Assembly (NCBI RefSeq): GCF_030052815.1
Contig: NC_079510.1
Coordinates: 48,388,725-48,452,724, forward strand
Direction: 5' to 3'
DNA: 64,000 bases
DNA from: Hevea brasiliensis
Taxonomy: Eukaryota; Streptophyta; Magnoliopsida; Malpighiales; Euphorbiaceae
This document shows positions 13,616 to 27,572 of this stretch, in pieces. Position numbers and translations under genes: made by a program. Numbering within the stretch: the first letter of the stretch is position 1; the number at the start of each line of letters is the position of its first letter. The notes under the pieces were generated by a model. It saw only the letters and a list, made by a program, of their open reading frames with translations, ran no database searches and had not been told where the DNA came from.

Positions 13616-14562
13616 TCTTATTAGAGAACTTTTGTTCCAGTTTCTTGCTTCTCATTGGTCAAGGATGAGGGAAAGACGTTGCTGATTATGTCAGTTTTTC
13701 TGGCGCCCCCCTTTTCTTCCCCTTTTCCCTTTCATTTTTCCTGTTTTGAAATGAACCTCAATTATCAGCAATATCATGTTGTTATGGTTGCTTCGATTTT
13801 TGATTGTAGAACTAATGGCCTGTGCTGGGATGCATCCCAGTGAGTGAGATTGAGACTTGAGAAATTACGTTTGTTGTGCAAGAAACTGTCATTTCCTTGC
13901 CCTTTCAATGTGCGATTCCAGAAGCTGCATTTTCAGCTGTGCAAATCCTTCCTTCTAAATTCTAACATCTTTCATCCATTTTCAAGATGCAAACAACCTT
14001 GAAATGACCCTTTGGAAATAGTTATTTCAAGAAAAAAGAGGAGTTAGTCTTTGCCCCTCTAGCCACTCGGCCTGGAATTAAAACAACTAGGATAAACTTT
14101 TAGTTTTAAACTAAGAATTATAATAGGATTTATTATATAATTAGAATTATTTTTAGAATTAAATTTATAATATATTAAAATTTTATTTATATTATTAATA
14201 TTAATTGATGCGTATAAGAATATTTTTATTTGTCGTAAATTTTTCCATTTTTATGTATTATAAATAGATAAAAAATTATTTGACTAAATATAAGTCTTAA
14301 AAAAAAAACTAAAAAAAAAAACTAAGTATAATTTATTTTATTTATAAAAATATTAATCATGTACTACATTGCACATATTGAGGACTAATTAAGATTAAAT
14401 TCAATATGCTAATACCTATAATGAAATACTTCAAATATTCCGCAAAAGCCATGAAATTAATTAATTATCTAAGCACTCCTTAAAATTAGTTGGCTTTTCT
14501 TTTTCTTTTTTTTTAATAGTAACGGACAGAAGACATCACATAATTCACACATTAAAAGAATA

Positions 14563-14631
<69 letters not shown>

Positions 14632-15730
14632 TTTTAAGAATAATTTATAAATTTTTTCTCCTAATTTTTAAGAATAATTTATAAATTTTTTCTCCAAATT
14701 TAGGAGGAACAAGAGAACTGATAGAGACACCGCTGCCATGTGTTTTCAGATCCGCGCCCGAGGATCATACAACGGATACCATACACACAAAGTCAGGCTC
14801 ATATGTACATTTTGTGCTCGTCTCTTGCCGCGAAAAACTGTCATAAAGATCTACTTTTCTATGGTTGGTTACCTCTTGCTCTTTGTGCTGATGGTTATTT
14901 ATGACTAGTAAATGGTTATGATAGGTTTTTTTTATTTTATTTTAATTTTTTTTTTAGTTCCCAATTGAATTTTGATTTTGATTTTGATTTTGTTCCCGAT
15001 TGAATTATGATAGTTATTTAGTTATTTATGTTTGGTTAAGGGTTTGATTTTGTTGGGATTTGGGAGTTCAGGTAAAAAGGAGCTAAAATGCAAGCCAAGC
15101 TTAAGCCAAATCTAAACCTAACAAAATCTAAATGAGCTATAAGTTTAAAACTTGTGAAAATCTATGGAGCCGAGTTAAGCTCTTTAAAAACTTGACCTTG
15201 ACATTGATAGCTTGAATTCCCGCACTAAGTTCGCACAACTCCCAAATCCGAACAAACCATTGATGCAACTCAGGTAATGCAAACTATTTCCATTCAATTT
15301 CATTAAAAATCAGGTTTCAAAAAATAAAAGAAAGAAAGAAAAAAAAAGAATAAGCATCGAGGAAAATTTACTTGAGAGTTCGTAATTCTAAAAACGGTAA
15401 TTAATCAAATTTCAGGAACTCTTCAAAATAAGAATGTTATTGACGGTTGGACCTAGAGATAGCCTGGCCAATTAGACTGCACCACATGCCAAACTGAATC
15501 GCTTTGCCTGTACGCTAGGCTTAAATAGTTTGATACCGCACCAAATTCAGAGCTTCGAAAGACCTGCACGCATCCTTCGCTTAATATCGCATAATGGACT
15601 CACATGATGCCCACTCAAATTGCAAAAATGGCAGAACCTTTGACTTTACTATCATACTCTTGCAGAGATTGAACAGGCAGTTCTTTCAACTCAGAGATTG
15701 GCAGCTATCATCTTGGCGGAAAATGGCAAG

Positions 15731-15763
<33 letters not shown>

Positions 15764-15877
15764 TGTACAAGCACCATTCTGCACACAACTGGCCTCATCA
15801 AGGAATTCATCCTCAAAACAATAACACTATGGAGTGTGACTTCAAAGCCTGATATTTCAGAAATACCAGAATCTAAT
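13616..15877. other. Intergenic region with microsatellites, between pyruvate kinase and the - strand membrane-protein gene
   Basis: Begins with the pyruvate kinase 3' UTR. From 14.1 kb it is very AT-rich, with a (TA)n run at 14566-14628. A 34-base tandem duplication follows at about 14629-14696 (TTTTTAAGAATAATTTATAA twice). A run of about 25 A lies at 15736-15761, and the 3' UTR of the - strand gene covers roughly the last 200-300 bases. No gene is seen. Confidence 0.6.
14566..14628. repeat. (TA)n microsatellite
   Basis: About 31 TA dinucleotides in an uninterrupted run between two genes. Confidence 0.95.
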
Positions 15878-15970
15878 TCAGACAGCCTGAGGCTCGCCTA
15901 TGGCATTCTCCTCCTGCAAGGGCTAAAACTAGTTAGAAGCAATGCATAAATCAGCATAATGCCACACGTT

Positions 15971-16003
<33 letters not shown>

Positions 16004-19000
16004 AAATAAAATAAAATAAACTATGAAACTTTCTATACACAGGGCAAGCATGAAAATATTACCAATGACAGCCAACGGTTTAATATAATTAGGCTGACTC
16101 TTATTGATTCAATTTGGAAACCCATGAATGACTCGTAAATAATGACTTGCAGTTAATATTAAACCAAGAATGATGGGTTCAAACCCATTTTTAATCCTTC
16201 TGCAAAAGAAGCAGCAGACATCTGAGGTTCAAACTCCAAAGTACACAATACTGGCACTAATATGCCTCTCAAAGAATCACCATAAATCTACAAATATCAG
16301 AGTACAACCACAGTAAAATCAACCACTGTCTTACGCAACCCCACATATCAGCATGCAACCATTGCTACAATTGACAGTCGTCATAAACATCCACTTATCA
16401 ACTTCAAAAGAATAATTTGTTCAGCCATATCACTGTATGAGAAATCTGGAATTTCTACTTCAACAAAATATTTTTTGTGCATAAATATGTGACAACAATA
16501 TATATATATATCACAGCATGCATTGACTACACATAACAATCTTCCTTACTGAAGAAGCAAATATATGCCTGATCATATTAATAATAACAGATTCCACAAA
16601 TTGAAAGTATTTATTGTTATAGTAAGAACTTGCAAGAACCACCAACTATTGACAGCATGACCACAAGTTTCACTGGAATGGTTTAATGTACATGTAATAG
16701 AGAAATGCAGAAAGAACCCAGTAGAATGACAGTATGCATTCAAGTAATGAAAGAATGCAACAGAAAACCCCAAGATAAACGAGTAAAGTGAAAGCAAGAA
16801 ATTCAAATTCCAGCTGATTTATTAAAAAAAAAAGTTCTATTTCAATTTGGTTGACTTTTGAACTTCAGGACAGAAATTAAGCACTGATTTTTTCAGAGAC
16901 ACAGATAACTGATCACAGATACTTACATCTATGGTCTGGAAAGATCTGCCTATGGACCCCTTCGACTGAGAAACTTCAGCACTAGAAGTGGATCCATTGT
17001 CAAGAATACTGGAATTTTGATCCTACAAAAAAATAATAATAATAAAATAACAGTATCATACAAATCCATATTAAATTACAGATCCCTTCAAATACAAGAA
17101 ACGAGATCACTTGGATTCCAAGAAATCAAAAGTACAGGAAAGCACTGAACTTCAATAACTATACAAATGCCGGTATGACCTGTAGAGCAGATATCCACAA
17201 ACAACAGGTTGCACATGCATATTACATTTCACGTGCATACTACATTTCAATCACTCTCATAATATATGGAAATAAGCTCAAATTTTCACCTTACTTCAAA
17301 GTTTTCTCTATCATTTACATCTGTACAGGGACAAGTCATCAACACACAGACACACACATGTTTGATATTAAAGAAATCTACACTTTGGTTGAGCATTCAA
17401 TTTGGTCAATGTGAGTGCATGAGAGAGGCTTCAAGTAGAAAAACAAAAAAGTAACAATTGATTTGATTGAGTAGAAGGAAAGAGGGCAGCTTTGTTCCTC
17501 ACATTTGGATGGCATTGAAAGTGAAGACAGGTTGCTTTTCTTCATTTTTCATTTTAGCAAAATTTGTAGTCTAAATTTGTTGGAAATGCTGGTCTTACAT
17601 TCCCTTGCAACTCCATTCTTTCCTTACAATCTCTCCTAACCCAAATTGAATAGATCAGTTATGGTCCCAGAATGGCGGGAAATGCGAACTTCTTCCTTCC
17701 TATCTTTGGTGCATTTCCATCCAAAAAGATGGGAAGGAAAGTCACCTCTTCCTTCCTATCTTATCCCTCCCAGCATTTCTTTCCTTCAGCCCTTCCCTCA
17801 AACCAAAAACAGTGTAAGAGGTTTGTCTTTGGCAAGTTAATAGCAAGTTTTTCAATAGAATTAGAAGTATCTACACAAAACTAAGAGCGCAACAAAATTC
17901 ATAACCTAAAAGTTGAAAGCAAACTTGGAAAAGCATCCAGGGCATGTTAAATGGGCAAGGGTTATAACTATAATGTACCCCATGTATATATCTATTGTTC
18001 CGACCATCTTCAAATAGGGATGAGTAATAAGCTGGATCATAAATGGAGCCTCCTAAAGCAACATCAGAATCAGAGCATTCTCTTGCTACAGCAGGAGTTA
18101 CTGGGCTCAGGAAGCTACTTCTTAAATCAAAATCAGCTTCTCGAGGACCAGTACTTTCTACATAAGAAACCCCCAATCTGTAAATCTGAATCCACAACAA
18201 TGAGGATGACAGCCTCACAGAAAACCCAACAATTTGCATTGCTAAAGTGAGTTTCACCGAAAAGATAAAGAACATTCCATATTTCTCTGAAGAAATGCTC
18301 CTGCAGACAAAAATTAATGCTTTCAGTTAATAGATTAGAAATGACGATCCGTAATTGCATGATTCATAAATTTAAGGGAAAACGAAGGGAAGGAAAGGGT
18401 TGCAGTCCCACATAGTTTCTACATTGAATAATTATTAATTCAATAAAATAAATCCTATATGAAGTAATGACCCATAAAAAAAAATCAAATAAATAAATAA
18501 ATAAATCAGGATGGCATCATTGATGCTATATAAAAATGAAACGGTGATGAACTTCATTCAAGTTTATAAATAATGAACAGGATGAATGATCCCAAGAAAC
18601 ACTTAACAGAAAACACAGCCAACAAAAGAAAGTACATAGCAGATAAAATAAGGAAAAGGAAATTGTTTGAAAAAAATTACCAAATATCATGAGTGAAGAG
18701 AATGAACCAAGAAATATCAAGCAAAATAGAACAAAAGAGAAGAACGGCGTAGGTCCGACCCAAACTCTGACTGCTACTCTCGATAGCGACCAGAGCGAAC
18801 AATGCGATTCCCAAATTGATCAGCAACACACCGTTGTACAATGCCCCAAGAGAACCAATCAAAGCGCACCCAATCTGTAAATGACAAATCAAATCCATTT
18901 CTTGATTAAATTAAACCCTAATTACGACAATAATGACTATAATTAGAGCTAATATCCATGACTTCGAAAAAAGAAAAAAAAGAAAACTCAAATTACAAAT

Positions 19001-19130
19001 AATGTATGCAAAAGAGAGAGTAAGATTTTGTTACCTGAATATAAATGAGGATGACAGCCAAGTACTGAAGCCTATCATAATCGCGAAGCCAATTCTGAAC
19101 TCGATCTTTTAATACACCACAAAACATCAT
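15878..19130 (-). CDS. Small multi-pass membrane protein, possibly AGTRAP-like, 5 exons
   Basis: Exons on the - strand, first to last: 19130-19035, 18874-18681, 18300-17979, 17022-16927, 15913-15878. They join in phase to 247 residues. The N-terminal two thirds hold four or five hydrophobic helices: YLAVILIYIQIGCALIGSLG (about 23-42), VLLINLGIALFALVAIE, YAVLLFCSILLDISWFILFT, and MFFIFSVKLTLAMQIVGF followed by LSSSLLWIQIYRLG. The last third is polar and Ser/Asp-rich, likely a cytosolic tail. There is no signal peptide beyond the first helix. I recognise it as a plant membrane-protein family. The nearest named relative I can suggest is the vertebrate type-1 angiotensin II receptor-associated protein, a topology-level guess. 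Function unknown. Gene structure is well supported by phase and splice sites. Confidence 0.8.
15971..16003. repeat. (AC)n(AT)n compound microsatellite in the last intron of the membrane-protein gene
   Basis: About ten AC dinucleotides run directly into five AT dinucleotides. Confidence 0.9.
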
Positions 19131-20255
19131 ACGACCTCAACCTCCCTAATAATAATAATAATAACAATAACAATAAAATCAATCGCTTCTTTTTCTTTTC
19201 TTTTCCTTTCCTTTCTTTTGATTCCAAACAAACAAGAAAAACCAGAAGAACAGATCGAAAGTGGCGGGACTACATCACAGAGTCTATACTTACTAGCTGC
19301 TTATCAATTACGAATACAACTGAAAGAGCTATCCGTTATTGTTAGATGGGTTTCCCCTACACGACCATTCACACGTACTCCTCACGTGATGTAAGCTCCA
19401 AGAATTAAGATTACTTATTAATTATTATGCTTGAGAGAAGGTTAAAAAGTTAGTATTGAATATTAATATGAAAGAATAATAATTGCTTTTATTAATATAT
19501 GCGAATTCCTAATAATTAATTAATTAATAGACTAATTTTACTCTACGCTAAACGTTTTGACCATTGGGTAGGTGTGAACTGTGAGGAGCATATGCTTCGT
19601 ATGCTCTCTCTGTAGCAATAGCATATGCTCTATCGTTTTATTTATTTTATTATCTTTTTTAATTTCTCAGCATATTAGCAAATTATAAATCGTATTTTAA
19701 GCATAATAATATTTGCGTAGTGTCGAAATATAATAAGTCATTATAGCTAAATAAATTTTAAGATTTTATATTTTTATATTATTATATTAAATTAAATTTA
19801 AAAAATTATAATAATAAATTAATATTTTTTAATATATAAAATATTATGATTGATACTCGGATCTTCACTATCCGTGTTAGTAGTTAGACACTTATCTTAT
19901 AATTTTTTTTATTAATTTTTTTTAAAAATGATATTATTTTTTATTAATTAATTAAATACGTTTATAATTAAATTGAGCCGGACGTAAGAAATTTCCCTGT
20001 GGAAAATAATTAGACGATGTCCTTTGTCATGTGACCATTAAATGGAGTCCGTAAATTTATGATGCCTTGCCTGCCCTGCAACTGAATTCTTTAATTATTC
20101 TGCCATTTTTTTTTTTCTCAATGTTATCATCCCTTGGAGCTTTTCTATCGATATCCCCCCATTTTCCAAAATGTTCAATAAAATCAAAATATATGTGCCC
20201 TTAATCGCGTGAATTAATCTTGTTAAACTTTAGTTCAGAAAAACAAAAATTTTAA

Positions 20256-20441
20256 GTAAACTCAATCAATCTATCATGTCATTTATAAATTAAATTAATT
20301 AAACAACTTTATATTATTAATATTTTTTATAATTATATAAATATTAAAAAATAAAAATTAAATTACATATTTATTCATAATTATATTATTAAAAAAATTA
20401 TATTACTTTAATTTATAAATGACATGATAAACTTAGTTTAC
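20256..20441. mobile_element. MITE with terminal inverted repeats of about 37 bp
   Basis: The ends are inverted copies. TATCATGTCATTTATAAATT near the left end recurs as AATTTATAAATGACATGATA near the right, and the outermost GTAAACT/AGTTTAC pair also matches. It is AT-rich with no reading frame. Family not identified. Confidence 0.7.
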
Positions 20442-20477
20442 CAAATAATTAATTTAAAAAATTAATTTCTAAAATTA

Positions 20478-20481
<4 letters not shown>

Positions 20482-20542
<61 letters not shown>
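20482..20542. repeat. (AT)n microsatellite
   Basis: About 30 AT dinucleotides directly downstream of the MITE. Confidence 0.95.
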
Positions 20543-20545
<3 letters not shown>

Positions 20546-21789
20546 CCATTTTACAATATCATCATTCATCTTGTTAGTATATTGTAATTTTATTAAAATG
20601 TATTTTATTTTTATTAATGATATAAAACATAAAATATTTATTTGTTAAGAAAAAATCACATTTTTTTATGTGTGCAATTTAATATGATAAGATTTATTAA
20701 ATAATAATTGCTTATTTTACAGTTACATCTTTTAAAATTATTTAATTTTTATTTATTTCTTTTAATAATAAAATAAATTATATAATGTAATAAATCAATA
20801 ATTGTACATTTATTTTCAAAATAAATCATATGATATAATAAATTAATAAATATATATTTATTTTAATAATAAAATATATAATAAAAAAATTCTGAGTTTT
20901 AGGAGATTATCACCAGATTTTTCAAATTAATTGCATGCCCAGCTGAGGAGGATCGAATGGAGATAATACTGGCGTATCAGTTTTCGCTCCTGCACTTGTT
21001 AGTGTGTTTTGTCTTTCTTTATCTCTGTCATTCTCTTATTAATTTTAACATTTTATAGTTGTAGGATTTTGGCAATTTGGCTGCAAGCAAATGCTAGCCT
21101 ACAAACATAAAAGCCATGAATCATGATATGTAGACCTTTTTATTTTGTCTTCCATGCAACAAATTTTATACTTTCAGATTGAATTCTCAATGATGAAAGG
21201 TGTAGTTGTGCTTTTTATTAGCTTGTGCGTTGAGGAATTGCACTTGGTTGTGGAGCCATTTCCCTCCGCCTGTCATATTCAAGGCCCCCAGTTTACATCC
21301 TTGTCAATTTCCAGGCAAATATGATATCACCTCTCGGAATTTCTGCTAGAATTTATAGAAAAAAGAATACTCACCTATAATCCTTGATTTCCACTAATTT
21401 TAACTTTATTAAATATTTAATCTCACATGAAATAGTAAATGACTTATAATTTGATCACGGATAAATATTAAATAATAAAAAATTATTGTATACGTCTGGA
21501 GCACATGCTCTCTTTATATAAAATCACGAATTTTTACCTCTATAAATATAAAAAGATAAAAATTTATATTTAAAGGAGCATTATTTTTTAGTACTCGATT
21601 TCTATTTTAAATTAATCAAGATGAAATGTCTAAATTTTGTATTTTAATTTTTCGTATAAAAGTTAGATTTGATGTGCTTATAAATTTAAATTATTAAAAA
21701 CAATTAAAAAAAACTATTTATATACCAAACAAGAAAAAAAAATTGCATTCTTTTTTAATAATAATTGCTTTTTTTTTTTCCCAAAACAA

Positions 21790-22024
21790 CCCAAATACAG
21801 TCATAGTAGTTGAGAGAAGCGTTAATGAATGCATAGAAACTGTGCTTTCTGTGTGAAATGCAGAACTGGGGTTTTAGGTGGGAAAGGGTTATGGGTTCTA
21901 TTGCTGGGCCTGTATAGTGGGTTGGGCTCTTTAATGTAAAACCATGCCTCAGGTTTTGTAATGTATCCAATGAATTTTTATGCAATGACATATACATTCA
22001 AAAAAAAAAAAAAAAAAAAAAAAA
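21790..22024 (+). other. Possible retroposed mRNA 3' end with a 25-base poly(A) tail
   Basis: A stretch of more balanced composition, with GTGGGTTGGGCTCTTTAATG and AATGAATTTTTATGCAATGA, ends abruptly in 25 A residues (22000-22024). This looks like a transcript 3' UTR copied back into the genome. The start is uncertain and no flanking direct repeat was confirmed. A chance A-run beside unique sequence cannot be excluded. Confidence 0.4.
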
Positions 22025-22849
22025 CTAAGCTTTCTTGTAGACGCCCTTAGGCCTTAGATGCTTGGACTGAAATTCTTGGCTAAAGTCGTTTGAGTTCACA
22101 AACGCGTTAGTGAATTGAGATAACAATGACAAAGAAGGATATCTGAGAGGGAGGAGGATGGGTGCGTGGTCATAAACTGCCCACGACTGCGCTCAGACCT
22201 ATATACAGCTGTAATGTTCTGACCGTGATGCTGTTTGCTAACTCGTACCGTTTCTGCACCACCCTTTGTCTGTAATTCATTATTTTTGTTGCTCCCAAAA
22301 AATTATATTTTTTGTAAAAAAATATAATTTTTTAAAATATGTTTTAGATAATTGATACACGTGTAATAAGTACACTTAGTAATAATAATAAAAATTTATT
22401 CAAAGGATCCAATAAATAAGGTCTTAACATCTATAACACTCGTAATTTCCTCGACTTGCATGGATCAATTAAGCTCCACCTCCAAATTAAAGCTGCTGGA
22501 AAAACTTCCCTGCCCTCCATGAGTTAGCTAATATCTACAAATGTGGTCCATACTGATATTAAACGGTCCGTACAAAACCCTTAATAATATCTGACGCTTC
22601 CCGTCAAAAGATTTCCTTACTCTGGGCGTATCTAGCTCACATGTAATTTGTCAGAACTTGCATCGTCGCATGTCATGTCCTGTGCGTAGCAGACATATGA
22701 ATCTCTCCCATAAAAAAAGGAAGATGGGAAAATCATTATTTTAGGAAATTCGCCTTCTTCTTTCCCATTCATACACTGAATCTTGTTTATTATACAGCAT
22801 ATGAAAGCTGTAGCCATCTTTATATGTCAAAAGCCTTCTTAACAGGGCA

Positions 22850-25800
22850 ATGGACGTGGACATATGGTTAGCTTATAAACTTGCCGATCTCCCTGTCATT
22901 TCTTCCAACTCACTTTCAAAACTTTGGGTTCTTTTCCTTTTACTTATTACTTCCTTTTTCCTCTTCCCCCGCTGTGGAACAGAACCCGTCAATCAAAATT
23001 ATAAGCCGGTTAGGAACATATTTGCTATCATTGATGTCAATTCAAGAATCGGGAAAGAAGAGAAAACTGCCATGGAAATAGCTGTTCTAAACTTCAACAA
23101 TGGCTCAAAAGATCACAATATATCTCTTTACTTCGAGGACCACCCAAAAAATCCCCTCCACGCTGCTCAAGCTGGTAATTATATGTTTTTATTGCATTTC
23201 ATGCTAATTAGTACTATTCACTTCTACTTCAATAACCATTTGTGTTAATGGGCTTAATGAAATCTTGTGTCCGTTGCAGCTCAAAATTTTATTAAAGAGA
23301 AGGGAGTCGAAGCAATGTTGGGTATGGAGAGATGGGAGGAGGCAGCATTAGTTGCTGACATTGGAAACCAAGCTCAAGTTCCAGTTCTTTCATTTGCTGC
23401 ACCAGCCTTAACCCCACCATTAACATCTACACGTTGGCCTTTCTTGGCACGAATGGTTTATAGTAATTCTGAACAAATGAGATGCATTGCAGAACTTACT
23501 CGTGTTTATAGTTGGAGAAGGGTTGTAGCAGTTTATGAAGATAATACTCATGGTGGTGATTCTGGGGGTTTGGCACTTTTATCTCAGGCTCTACAGGAGG
23601 TTGGTTCAAAGATCGAGCACCGCTTAGTTCTTCCACCATTTGCTTTAATATCAGATCCGAAAGAAGCTGTTAGAGAGGAACTAATAAAGCTCCAAGAAAT
23701 CAAATCGCGGGTTTTTATTGTTCTTCAGACATCATTGCCTTGGGTGACCCATTTGTTTAGAGAAGCTAAGAACATGGGGCTGGTGGGGGAGGACACAATA
23801 TGGATCCTCACCGATACTGTTACTAGTTTCCTGGACTCGTTTAACACCTCTGTTATTTACTCTATGGAAGGAGCTCTAGGAATTAAGAGTGACTATTCCG
23901 ATAGTAGCAATGCCTACAAAAGTTTCCATGCTCAGTTTCGGCAAATTTTCATGTCTGAGTACCCAGAAGAAGATAACTTGGAGCCAGGATTTCACGCTCT
24001 GAAAGCATATGACAGCATTTCAGCTATCATAAAAGCAATGGAGAGAATGTCTAGGAACAGTAGTAGTAGTCCAAAGGAGTTGTTGAATAATATATTATCA
24101 AGCAATTTCACTGGTTTAAGTGGTCAGATAAGTTTCTCAGCTGGGGAGTTGATGCATAGTCCTAAACTGAGGGTAGTGAACGTGGTTGGAAAGAAATACA
24201 AGGAGATAGACTTCTGGTTTCCTGGGTCTGGATTCTTGAAAAGCACAGAAGATGAAAATGGAGGTGGTGCTGTGAAACTAGAAGGTCCAGTGAATTGGCC
24301 TGGGGACCTAAAGCGGATTCCGAAAGGCTGGGCTATGCCTTCAAATGCAAAGCCGATGGTTATTGGTGTTCCGGGGAGAACTTCGTTCCAAAAATTTGTA
24401 AGAGTAGTGAATGCAAGTGATGATGTTAACGGATATGATGGTTTTTGCATTGAACTTTTCCAAGAGGTGTTAAAGGTTTTGGATTATTATCTACCTTACA
24501 GATTTGTAGCCTTCAATGGGACATATGACGAACTGGTGGATCACGTATATAACAAGGTATACAATATTCCCTCTGCTTATTACCTCCTCTTCTTTTCTTC
24601 TTCTTCTTCTTATTATTATTGGACAATTGAATGTGTTTAGAAAGTCTGAAAAAGAATGAAAATTCTATTCAATTCATTTCTATATTTAATAAAAAAAATA
24701 TTGAAAGAATTTAATTTTTTAACTTTTAGTTAAAAAGTCATTTTAAAAGAAATTAAATTACACAAGAATTTAATTAATTCATTTAATAGGCCTCATTATT
24801 AAAATTTGAAAATTCAAAGCATTATTAACTGAATTAAATATTTCTCTAAACTAGGAAAGTGAATAAATAAATTTTCTTTTTCTTTTTCTTTGTTCAATTG
24901 TTATAAATATATGAATTTTACTATTAAATTATTTAAATTAAAATTTTAATATATGAATTATTCTAAGTGGGATGATTGTGTTTCTGATCACCAAATACAT
25001 TTCCATTGTAATTGCATGAGAAAATTGATCTTTCTTAATTTATTACTATTGTACTATTATTGTTACCTTTAACAGTGAGCTATTAAACGGCAACCATGTT
25101 AGGAATATTCATTTAAAAATTAAAGGATAAAAAAACATGAAAATTTTTATTTCAACTCGAAATTAAGAAAGGTGAGCTCCAGGTGCAAAAATGGCTGGAT
25201 CCCACATAACTCGTCTATATAGATTCTGTGCATGTGATACCCTTATCTTTTTTTTTTTTTTTTCTGCAAGATTTCTCCTATAATTTGACTTGTTCATCAA
25301 GAGAGCGACATCAATGTGCCATGGTTACTGTTTACTTTTGTTCGACAATTTCATGCATTTTTAATGGAGATTATTGCTTGTCTTGCGCATAAAAATGATC
25401 AACTGAAGACCTATGATGCTATCGTGGGCGACATAACCATACTAGCTGACAGATTCGAAAAAGTGGAATTCACCCAGCCGTATGCAGAATCAGGTTTGTC
25501 GATGATAGTTCCAGTCAAGTCTGAAAAATCGACTTGGATATTTCTGAAACCTTTCAACTGGCAAATGTGGGCAATTACTGGCGCCACCTTGATTTACACA
25601 ATGATCATAGTTTGGATCCTGGAGCGACAACCTAATTCTGAATTTAGAGGCCCATTGGTTGATCAGATTGGCACTACAGTATGGTTCACTTTCTCATCCC
25701 TTTTCTTTGTTCACAGTAAGTCATCAATCCTCAAAAATTGTCTATCCCTCTCCTGTGAATAAATCTATATATATGTTAAATATAAAGAAAAAGCGGTTGA

Positions 25801-27501
25801 ATGAGAGAAATTCTTAATTAGATTTTATCCATCATATATTTAAAATATAAATATATAAAATTTATATATTTAATTGATAAATTTTATTATATATTTTTTT
25901 GTCTTAGATTTATGATTGATTGAGTTTAAAGAAAAAAAATTTATTGGTGTTCTTTACATATTCAATATCACTGATAGTGAAGTCAACTTTTATTTGATAG
26001 TACGAGAAATAGAGGAGAAAGAAAATGATTTGTACTTAAGATGTGGTCAGATATCTGCATGTATATATATTAAATCTCAAGTCAACTTAACTCAACTAAA
26101 CATTTATCTCAAAAATTTATTGGTATCGGCTATATAGATTCTTTTTTTCCACTCTAAATGATTTTGAGTTAAATGCTCAGAAATGTATAATATTTCTAGG
26201 TTATATTGTACTACTCTCATCCAAGTCAGTTTAGGTCTATCCCTTTTTTTTTTTCTATCTTCTAACTCAATGTGCTCTACTTGTCTAACTGGAGCTTCTG
26301 TATGTCTACGCTTCACATGACCAAACCACCTCAATCTCTTTTCTCTCAACTTGTCCTCAATTGGCATCATTCCTACATTTTCTCTAATACTCTCATTACG
26401 AATTTTATCTAGTCTAGTATGGTCACTCATCTACCTTAAAATTCTCATCTCTGTAACTCTCATCTGAGACACATATGACTGTTTCATTGCCCAAACTCAT
26501 TATCATATAATATGACCGGCCGTATGGCTGTACGGTAAAATTTTCCTTTTTAACTTATTGAGAATCTTGTGATCACATAAAACTCTCATGGCACGTTTCC
26601 ACTTCAACCATTCAGCTTTAATCCTATGATTAATATCCTTCTCACATCCCCCATCTATTTGAAGGATTGAGCTTGTAAAGCCTTTAAGGTGAATTGTATT
26701 CTTTTGTATGTATTTTAGGTATAGGAAAAGAGCAATATAAATACAAAATACTGTTACAAAACCTCCCTATTCAGTGGCTACAAATCCTCTATAGCTAGTA
26801 TTCTAAAACAAGAGATTTACAAAGAATAAGTGGTTAATATTTGGCCTAAACAATAGCTGGTAAATACCTTGTTACTGCTCTAATACCCCCCCCAAGCTGA
26901 TGGTGAAGAAGAACGAAGCCAAAGCTTGTCACGGTGTTGCTCATATAAGGGCCGAGAGAGGGGTTTGGTAAATAAATCAGCAAGCTGATCAGCAGAGCTA
27001 ATAAAGCAAAATGTGAATAGTACCTTTAGCCACTTGGTCACGAACAAAATGGTAATCCAATTCAATATGCTTTGTGCGAGCATGGAACACTGGATTGGCA
27101 GTGAGATAAATAGCTCCAATGTTATCGCACCATAAAATTGCTGGCAACTTGGGAGGAAAACCAAGCTCAGTTAACAAACTATTAAGCCATGAGCACCCTT
27201 GCCATTACCGGCATAGAGCTGATTAGTCCCTCTATATTCATCTGCAGTACTTAAAGCAGAAAGGTCAGGTGTAACATGATAGTTTATCACAGTATCTAGA
27301 AACCATGGACTTGGTGAAGAATTTGGCACAAAGTAATTGATAGGAGTGGTGGGTCGCCCATAAGAATGATAATTAGCTTGAGGCAGTGTTATCAAGGCGA
27401 AAGGCGACAATAAGGCGATAGAGCATTCTATTGCCTTAGGCGAGAGGCGAGAGGCGAGGCGAGGGCCTTTTTGAAGCGAGGCGCCATAACCTTAATTGTT
27501 T

Positions 27502-27572
<71 letters not shown>

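Larger units (their letters stand above)
19131..22849. other. Intergenic region upstream of the GLR array
   Basis: Holds the 5' flank of the - strand gene (19.13-19.4 kb), then highly AT-rich DNA with a MITE, an AT microsatellite and a poly(A)-tailed fragment listed separately. The segments at about 19.99-20.10 kb and 22.38-22.60 kb resemble sequence upstream of GLR-B (44.12-44.40 and 44.53-44.77 kb). The duplications that made the array therefore included upstream DNA. The last 250 bases are the probable promoter/5' UTR of GLR-A. No gene is seen. Confidence 0.6.
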
